Assembly: GCF_945859705.1 (NCBI RefSeq)
Contig: NC_079135.1
Span: 32,971,679-33,035,678 of the forward strand
Source of the DNA: Episyrphus balteatus
Taxonomy: Eukaryota; Arthropoda; Insecta; Diptera; Syrphidae
Direction of reading: 5' to 3'
Length of the DNA stretch: 64,000 bases
The notes below the pieces were generated by a model, which saw only the letters and a program-made list of their open reading frames with translations, was not told where the DNA came from and ran no database searches. Of this stretch, positions 57,418 to 64,000 are shown in pieces (the first letter of the stretch is position 1; each line of letters begins with the position of its first letter). Made by a program: the position numbers and the translations under genes.

Positions 57418-58340
57418 CATATCGTCACTTGGATGCTATCTTCCTCTAAAGGTCATTTTTACGAAATTCAGTTAAGTATGCAGTCTTCATAATTTTGGGA
57501 CGGTCTTTCGTTGGGCGCAAACCATTTTGTTCTATCTTTTTAGTTTTCAAGTTACAAAGAACTTTTTTGTTCAATAAACTTATTTTTATCATTTTTGTAT
57601 AACATTGAACAAATGGAAGTAGGTATACCTATTTAAAAAAACAATTTCATAATTTCTATCATGTCCAATATTCACTTTTTTGGATGTATGAACTTGCTTC
57701 ATGTCTATTTTGTTTTTTTTTTTTTTAATTATATTTTTTTAATGTATTTACTATTATAAAGTTCAAAATAAGAACTTTAGCTAAAGAAAACGAATTTTTG
57801 GTTTGTTTAACGTTATTAAAAAATTAATGTAAGTATAATTTTTTTTTAACTTTTAGAAATATAAAGATTTGAATTGATAGCCTTTTTTATTTAAACACAT
57901 ATTATTTTGATTCGAACCAAAAGAAAACAGTGTTTGACTTTTAAGTATTCTCGAAATTCTTTTAAGCTTTCAAGCTTAAACCATTATTTGTTCTATATTA
58001 CTCAATCCACTTTATGTTTCTGTTTTGTTTGTGTTTTCCTCTATGTTGTTCAATATTGAGTTTTTTTTTTCAATATCCAACATATTCCGAAAACTTTTTG
58101 TCACTCCAAAATGACTTCTCTTTGATTTTAATTTTTAACTAATTCAAATTAATAAAAAAAAACTATTTTTATTACTTATTTTAAAAATAAAATTATCAAG
58201 GGTTGCAGATAAAATTAAATTAAAAAAAACAAAAATTTTCTGATATCCACAAAAATTTTTCATTCTGAACTTTAAAAATCGATTTCCCAAAATTTTGAAA
58301 AACGGACATTGACAAGATAGCATCCAAGCGACGATTTATG
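57418..58340. mobile_element. Possible inverted-repeat element with CGTCRCTTGGATGCTATCTT ends
   Basis: CGTCACTTGGATGCTATCTT at 57424 is mirrored by AAGATAGCATCCAAGCGACG at 58315, one mismatch in 20, and similarity continues inward with weaker matches. The interior is AT-rich and non-coding. Target duplication was not identified. Confidence 0.45.
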
Positions 58341-58837
58341 TAACCCAAATTTTCGTAGAATATCAATATACACCAAAATTTGTAACCGTGTAATGTTTAT
58401 TTACCTGTACTAAATTAGAAAAAACAACTCGAATACCCAGCATGGTATCATACATAATTGTAATTATTTGAGACAAGAAATTTTTAATTTTTATGCAAAT
58501 GACTTTCCTTCTTCTTAAATAAATAACGGTCTTGAATTGACTGTAAAACTTGAAGTACATACTACATACATTTAAATTTAAGTCCACTAATGAATATTAT
58601 CATAATCTAAAAATTCCTTCCGACAACTAAATAGTAAAACATACTGTAAATTCAAAATATATGTACAAAAAAATTGCAACAAAGATTCAAGAAAAGAAAA
58701 CTATTGAAATTCTAGATGAAAAGAAAGAAAGAAAAAAAAACTCCAACAAGTGTTCAGAATTTTTTTTTCAAATTTTATTTCTTCGTTATACTCATTCGTC
58801 CAACATTTAATGTTTAACGAGCTCTTAAGTGAATTGC
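58341..58837. other. AT-rich DNA, no gene seen
   Basis: One 74-codon minus frame (58363-58587) without support; A-rich tracts near 58720-58742. Confidence 0.4.
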
Positions 58838-59092
58838 TCAGCTGTCGAAATGTGTCGACATTGATAGATAGATAAAAGTGGAATAGAATGGAATGGAATG
58901 AATTAAGTACAAGCTATGTTGTAGGGGAGCAAAGTTTTTGAATTCGTTGCACTCAAAAGTGCACTTTGCAATTGTAATACTTTCCTCTTTTTTATTGTTC
59001 CGAAAAGGATAATTGGATTCATGCATGCACTCTTTTAAATTGTCCCAGAAACCAACGATTATCTCGAGAGTCCTCCCTCTCAAACGGTCATT

Positions 59093-59341
59093 TCAAGGCT
59101 GAATAGAAAGAAAAAGTTTTATACCGTTGTGCATTGTAAGAAAGTCACTTCCAAAAAGGAGCAAGTATTCAATAATTCGTCTGTATTTTTTTTTTTTTTT
59201 TTTTTTATTTGTTACCTCATAACTTTGAACTGAGTGTACCAATTTTGATAATTCTTTTTGTATTGGATAGCTGCGATGTAGTCCCATTTTAATTTCGTTC
59301 AGTTCACTATTAGAAAAACCATAAAACCCAGTTTTAGCCAT
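59093..59341 (-). other. 82-codon open frame, hypothetical
   Basis: It starts MAKTGFYGFSNSELNEIKMG and has ordinary amino-acid composition for about 43 residues, then a poly-Lys run from a poly-T tract, then a hydrophobic tail. GAG|GTAACA just before the poly-A and TTTCTATTCAG|CC near the end could be splice sites, but all three frames close within a few codons after that acceptor. A second minus frame (58838-59083) follows. No family recognised; possibly a decayed gene. Confidence 0.15.
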
Positions 59342-59401
59342 GGAAGTCGGTTTAGGTTTTTTGATAAAAATGATTATTGTACATTTTTTTTCGAGTTTTC
59401 A

Positions 59402-59770
59402 ATGAATTTAGGGAAGGAAGAAATTGTTTCACTTAATTTATCTAAAGAAATTGATTTTTTGATGAAAATTTACAATCGACCTCATTTCACTTCTTTTATT
59501 TTAAATTTTTTATACACAGTAGGTATAGAAAATTCAGTTTTTAGGATTAATTACAAAACATCAAACAAACAAACAACCCTACTACCGCAACCCAATCAGG
59601 AAGTGTTGAAAATTCAATATGGCGCTATTTTCATAAATATTCCTATTGTATGTACTGTATATTGTATTACTGACCAGACCATTGCACTTCGTTACGGCCA
59701 GAGTGTAAAGGGCAATTTTTGTTACAAAATCAATGTGAGTAAAAACCGAACCATCAGTATAAAAGCTTAG
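59402..59770 (+). other. 122-codon open frame, hypothetical
   Basis: One of the longest frames in the window, starting MNLGKEEIVSLNLSKEID. It has no poly-residue bias and ends VSKNRTISIKA before TAG. It is divergent from the frame ending at 59341, with a 60-bp gap. There is no recognisable domain, no signal peptide, and only a weak start context. It could be chance, a pseudogene or a small nested gene. Confidence 0.2.
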
Positions 59771-59983
59771 TTATTCAATATCGACCTTCCCACAGGATAA
59801 TAATATTTATTACAAAAATGATTTCTGTTCACACAGCAAAAACTTTGACATTTCAAAATTTATTTTTGGGGTTTTTATCACGATTAAAATACCGCATTGC
59901 ATAATTGTTACAAATAAGTATTACGTATAAATTCAATAACGTATACTCCCTATAGACAAAAGGATGTACGTTCAGGAGGTACC

Positions 59984-60014
<31 letters not shown>

Positions 60015-60798
60015 CTGGATTATTAAAACCAAAACAACAATGTGGTATATTGTGTGTAATAATTATAACTCACAATCATACACACATTCACAGTGGTAAA
60101 ATAATCATTTTTATTTGCATACTATAAATAGAAAGCCTATATAGAAATAATAATAACAGAAACCCCATTTATTTGATAAACAATAAAAATCAATTGCATA
60201 GATGAATGCTCTTGGCCGAAAAAAAAACATGCATCCTCTCTAATTCAATGAGCAAACATTTACCATTTTACACAACTAAAATAAACATCACTTAATATTT
60301 TGTTGTGCTTAAAATAATAAATAATTTTAATAACATACATATTACATATATTTTTTGTATTTGTTACTCTTTAACTTTATTAGATTAATTTTATTGATTT
60401 TAAAACTTGGTTGTCAATGTAAATAATATCTACAAATGCAATCTACGTTATTTTTCGGTGGAATATTTTTAGGTTTGATAAAATTTTGTGTTTAGGTTTT
60501 TAGTATTTATTTAGGGTAATTTTTTAGCACTAGGCTTTTTATAGATAGTACTATAGAGCAATTCAATATTACTATATAATTTAAATTGTTTGTTGTAATT
60601 TGTTAGTTTTTTTTCTCTATGAAATATGCTGTCATTTTTAAATTATGTCAAGTATTTTACTGGGGCTTAGTGAACAACGAGCCACATAAAAATTAAAAAA
60701 AAGGGCAAAAGTAAGTAAAATTGAAAAAAAAAAAATTTATGTATTTCAGATGAATTAATTATACGTAAAAAATTACGCGCTGGAACTGTATGAGTCTC
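59771..60798. other. AT-rich DNA with an AG microsatellite, no gene
   Basis: AG run at 59982-60010. The rest is AT-rich without paired repeats. Confidence 0.45.
59982..60010 (+). repeat. AG dinucleotide microsatellite
   Basis: About fourteen uninterrupted AG units. Confidence 0.9.
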
Positions 60799-60869
60799 AA
60801 TAAAATTATTTAAAAGACAAACTTCTTCTTGTATGAGTATAAGAAGTTTGTCTTTAAATTAATTTTATT
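60799..60869 (+). ncRNA. 71-nt strong hairpin, pre-miRNA-like in shape
   Basis: The arms 60799-60827 and 60841-60869 pair at 27 of 29 positions around a 13-nt loop (CTTGTATGAGTAT). The loop-proximal 15 bp (AAAGACAAACTTCTT) are perfect and the two mismatches sit mid-stem. Size and shape resemble a small pre-miRNA, but the stem is on the short side and could equally be a tiny MITE or a remnant of a palindrome. Both strands can fold. Confidence 0.35.
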
Positions 60870-61337
60870 TCAGATGAGTTCAAAAAAAAGTTCCGTAAAA
60901 AAAGTGCATTCTTCAGTTAAGTAACGAATAAATAAGTTCAAAGACCACAACGCATAAAACATGAAATCCACGAAGTGACTTGAAAAAAAAAAATGTTTAA
61001 AAACGCTCGACTCTTGTTCATATTCCATCAATAGCTTAGATATTGTATATATTAGGTATGTATTTTTTTTTAAATATTTTTCGAAAAACACCATTTTATA
61101 TGATTTTTCCATAAAACAAAGATTTATGAAAATTTTGAAAATTTTTAGAGCCGCAGGTACCGTTAATAACGGTTACAAAAATATTTTTTTTTTTTTTTTT
61201 TCAAAATTTGGCTTATAGGTATGTATGTGTATACTGTAGGTCTAGCTACACACAAAAATTTTAACAAAAATCGTTTAATCCGTTTTGAAAAAATAAGAGG
61301 TTGTCTGTAAAGCCGGTTTACGGACGATGATTTTACG
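60870..61337. other. AT-rich DNA with possible mini-me-like traces
   Basis: GGTACCGTTAATAACGGT at 61157-61174 and TTGGCTTATAGGTA resemble internal words of the mini-me-like copies (AACGGTACCTG, TTAATAACGGTACC). A poly-T run lies at 61185-61201. Confidence 0.35.
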
Positions 61338-63110
61338 TGATAACGTCGTCAGAAAACAGGTTGTGTGTTTTTGTTTAAAATGAGTCAATTGAAGCGTTTA
61401 CTTATTTCAAACAATCATAATTTACAAGAAAAAGCTAAAAAAATACCTCTTTTATTTTCTCATTATATTAATTTTTTTTATTTTAAAACCTTACAAAAAA
61501 AATTATGCAATTTAAAAGCCAAGTATTTCTTCTTTTATTTTTAAATTTTTATAATGCGCAAAGAGTATAAAAATAATTGATTGAAAACAATCATTTTCAT
61601 CAAAAAAAGAAAAGAAAACATGAATTTATATCTTCTCACGTCATTAATTCCATTTTTTTCCCTAACAACCTATACAAAATTTTACACCTGAAAGCTTATT
61701 GTCTAAGCTCAAAATATATATATCGATCAGGTAGGTCTATGAGACATCTACAAAAAGAGCTAGAATTTTTTGAACTCGATCAAATTTCATTAAAAAAAAG
61801 CAAAAAAAACATTTATTTTTATGTCCTCAAGCTATTTTATCAATTTTTTTCAATGACAACCTATAAATAATTTTACACCATATGAAAGCTTATTATATCA
61901 CCTTTCATATGACGTATTAAACTTATTTCATAGATACCTACAAGAGAAGTAAGAATTTTTTAAAGTCAACCATGTCGAATTTCCAGACTGGTGGCTGTTC
62001 ATGATCAACAGATCTCCACTGGTATTTTGAGGTTTTTCGCAAGTTTCTTGATTTAACATTGTGTAGCTTGTAGCTAGTCTACCGTTATGTGTGATATACC
62101 AAATGAAAGGTAATTGTATCAGGATGCTCATTAAAGTTTAATAAAATTTATATCTGCTCTTGATCAAAAGTAATAACCTGTTGAATTCTAAAATTTTATT
62201 TTACCGTTATCTCAAAATTGTGTTTACGAAAATGATTGAAATTTCGCACACATATAGTCGTAGTCGTATGATCTATCATTACTCCACATACTTTATTCCT
62301 CTATCTATTAAACAAAAAAATATAAAAATAAAAAATGAAGCAAATCGGTTAAAAACGGTCAAAAACTTGTTTTTTAAAAAATTGTTTCTTCCGTTTTTCA
62401 GTCAAAACTCACTAAAAGATTCCAATTTAATGCACATGTATGTATTAGACCAAAAACTACATGTCCTATAAGTTTGAGATTTTTTGAACTCTCCAAAAAA
62501 ATACTAATAATCAAAAACTACCCAAAAATACCCTTAAAAAACAAGGTGTTTGTCAAAAATTCATATTTCGAAACGCAGAGTATTGGAAAAAAAATCCGTA
62601 TGAGATCCCTAATTTTTTTTGACCTCATCTATCACCTGGCATCTTTAGAATTGTCAAAAAAAAAATTCCTTTACCCAAAATCATCATTTTGTCATAGCCC
62701 CAACACGTGTACAACGTTCAAACAAAACGTTATAGCTTAGTTTCAAATTTTTTTAGAATTTTTTCTTAAATGCAGTTATTCTTAAATTAATCTCATCTAT
62801 CTATAGCAAAAAAAATAAATTCTCTACGACTTCGCGTTTAGATTTTTGCCCAAATTTCATCTTTCCGTTTTACCCCTGTTTACCCTATTAAATGACGGAA
62901 TTTTTAAAAATCTTTCATTTAGATTAAGCTTTAGGTTATTATCTTTCAAATAAGCTATAGAAGATTTTGGTATCTCTAATAGTTTATTTTTAATTTTGAA
63001 TTGAAATTTTTTGCCGCACTGCGAAAGTGCGAGAGTGTAACGTTAGAAAATGGCGTCACTTTTTTTGTGGTGGCTGACATGGTTAATCGATTTATAAGAC
63101 GTTATCACGT
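61338..63110. mobile_element. Helitron-related remnant bounded by inverted ACGTGATAACGTC
   Basis: ACGTGATAACGTC (61338-61350) is mirrored exactly by GACGTTATCACGT near 63093-63105. Within it, 62480-62910 matches the reverse complement of the Helitron interior at 36900-37380: GTTTGAGATTTTTTG, AAAAATCCGTATNAGA, then TACCCCTRTTTACCCTATNAAAT. No CTRR terminus was found at either side, so it is a degraded or chimeric copy. Confidence 0.4.
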
Positions 63111-63714
63111 CAAAAAAATTATTTTTCTATTTATAAACTAGAGTTAAGCACAGTTTTGACCATGTGCACCTTTTGAAGGAGTTTCTTGCAAAATATGTTG
63201 TTTCAAATACTGCTCAATGCATCTATAATACACAAAAAAAAAAAAAGAGTTTAAAAAATGAAACCCCACGCATTTCACAATATTCATACAACTTTTAGTC
63301 TTGTTATTTAAAAAGCAAGAATTTTAAACATTTCGCTTCGGGGTTGATTAAGGCTTACTTCTAATTTATTATTAAAAAGTCTTTAATTTTAATGAATGAA
63401 TATTGAAATACAAAAATAAGCACTTAACAAAAATTATGTCTAACGTGCATGTTCGTTGTACATCCCATGAATGTGGATATATTTTCAAAATTCTCTAAAA
63501 TTATTCTTTGACTTATAAAGAGAAAAAAACGATTCTTTTTTAGATTACCTAAATATATACACCCATTTTACTGTCTTAGAGGCATCATCACCTTTCCCCC
63601 AATTCTAAAAAAAAAAAAAAAATAAACCCACACTCAAAAGATAGGTACTAAATGAAAAAAACGAAAAAAAAATCTAAAAACAAAAAAAGAGGGAGAGAAT
63701 ACAATTTATTTGGT
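63111..63714. other. AT-rich DNA next to the first exon (start of the intron on the minus strand)
   Basis: Poly-A (63235-63246, 63607-63622) and no repeats recognised. Intron starts of this type often hold regulatory DNA, but nothing specific can be named. Confidence 0.4.
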
Positions 63715-63720
63715 ACTTAC
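63715..63720 (-). other. Splice donor of the first coding exon
   Basis: On the minus strand the sequence reads AGAATTG|GTAAGTACC. GTAAGT is the full insect 5' splice-site consensus. The minus-strand sequence immediately downstream is AT-rich and soon loses the frame. Confidence 0.55.
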
Positions 63721-63895
63721 CAATTCTGGCGTGCGTATTTTCCATAAGTAAGAGCATAAGTAGAAATCCCGTGTACAAAAGATTTACTGATTTTGATATA
63801 AAATTACTCCCCACTGTTCTCAAGGACGACGATGAATATGAAGACAAAGACGTTCTCGTCGTCGCAGTCGACGTTACCCGGATAGAGGTTCGCAT
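63721..63895 (-). CDS. First coding exon (N-terminal, signal-peptide-bearing) of an unidentified minus-strand gene
   Basis: The exon starts at an ATG (63893-63895, read on the minus strand) in the context CAAAATG, close to the insect translation-start consensus. It encodes 58 codons plus one base. Residues about 1-30 are rich in Ser, Thr and Arg. Residues about 36-51 form a hydrophobic stretch (NLLYTGFLLMLLLM), and THA at 54-56 suits signal-peptidase cleavage. The codons continue to a perfect donor, G|GTAAGT, at 63720-63715, so the intron is in phase 1. Phase-1 introns just after a signal peptide are common in genes for secreted and immunoglobulin-superfamily surface proteins, but no domain lies in this exon, so the product is unknown. 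Read-through would add 15 residues before a stop, which also favours splicing. The protein probably enters the secretory pathway. The call would weaken if no transcript supports the donor. Confidence 0.6.
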
Positions 63896-64000
63896 TTTTG
63901 TATATATATTTTTTTTTATTTTTTGGTTGTTGTTGTTATATTTATAAATATATTTTTTGAGTGTTTTTTTGAATTATATTTTTTTGGAAAAAGAGTAAAA
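63896..64000 (-). promoter_or_regulatory. Probable 5' UTR upstream of the first coding exon
   Basis: On the minus strand the 105 bases before the ATG are very AT-rich and include an ACAACAACAACC run and AAAAATAAAAAAAAATATATATAC just before the start. CAA runs of this kind are frequent in insect 5' UTRs. No Inr or DPE can be placed, and the promoter is probably outside the window. Confidence 0.3.

Larger units (their letters stand above)
1..63714 (-). other. Putative giant first intron of the minus-strand gene
   Basis: If the exon at 63721-63895 is real, everything to its left that is not a separate gene is its downstream intron, because no convincing minus-strand second exon (acceptor, in-frame coding, donor) is recognisable. 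The content fits: nested transposons, microsatellites and no long open frames. Either strand could still carry nested genes or regulatory DNA that I cannot see by eye. Confidence 0.45.

Noticed and set aside
59093..59219. Possible small intron (GTAACA donor, TTTCTATTCAG acceptor) in the 82-codon frame
   Set aside because: After the acceptor all three frames hit stops within a few codons, so splicing would not extend a protein.

Overview
The window looks like one piece of a large, strongly AT-rich insect genome, most likely a dipteran. I cannot name the species. The evidence is the dense layering of insect-type mobile elements (mini-me/Helentron-like, Helitron, hAT, piggyBac-like, pogo-like, TAA-flanked MITEs, 5'-truncated LINEs), the many homopolymer and short microsatellite tracts, the near-absence of long open frames, and the CAAAATG start context of the one good exon.

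Gene content is very low. The only coding segment I can defend is a first coding exon on the minus strand at the right edge (63721-63895). It has an insect-type start context, a hydrophobic signal-peptide-like segment and a consensus GTAAGT donor in phase 1. If that call is right, the remaining roughly 63.7 kb is the 5' part of one very long first intron, read right to left, filled with transposons. Weaker exon candidates lie at 45494-45763 (+) or 45654-45923 (-), 15316-15603 (-), and in a head-to-head pair at 59093-59770.

Layout, left to right. 0.5-1.0 kb: short-period repeat and a piggyBac-like MITE. 5.2-6.2 kb: full mini-me/Helentron-like element. 6.8-7.7 kb: GGCAACCCT tandem array. 9.0-11.3 kb: stray satellite unit, a TA-flanked MITE and a fold-back element. 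13.2-14.0 kb: three-unit tandem repeat. 16.7-18.6 kb: LINE 3' fragment, second GGCAACCCT array, and a MITE containing a hAT MITE. 19.6-20.3 kb: another mini-me-like copy. 20.3-26.9 kb: mostly unclassified, low-repeat DNA. 27.0-29.6 kb: a 2.67 kb hAT-type insertion that contains at least four other insertions. 30.7-34.4 kb: two mini-me-like copies in opposite orientation. 36.8-37.5 kb: Helitron. 38.5-40.0 kb: hAT within hAT. 41.6-42.7 kb: piggyBac-like element. 43.7-44.7 kb: TA-flanked element holding an FB-like structure, with a tRNA-like relic beside it. 46.8-48.3 kb: tandem array and a pogo-like element with a broken transposase. 51.1-52.3 kb: second TAA-flanked MITE copy inside a larger repeat. 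56.0-57.1 kb: TGACTCAC-array element followed by a 348-bp palindrome with identical 144-bp arms. 57.4-63.1 kb: inverted-repeat and Helitron-related remnants.

No gene pathway can be drawn from this window. What it records is transposon history: nested insertions with intact target-site duplications, a LINE copy with a fold-back 5' junction, and several inverted structures that would form hairpin RNA if transcribed as part of the host intron.
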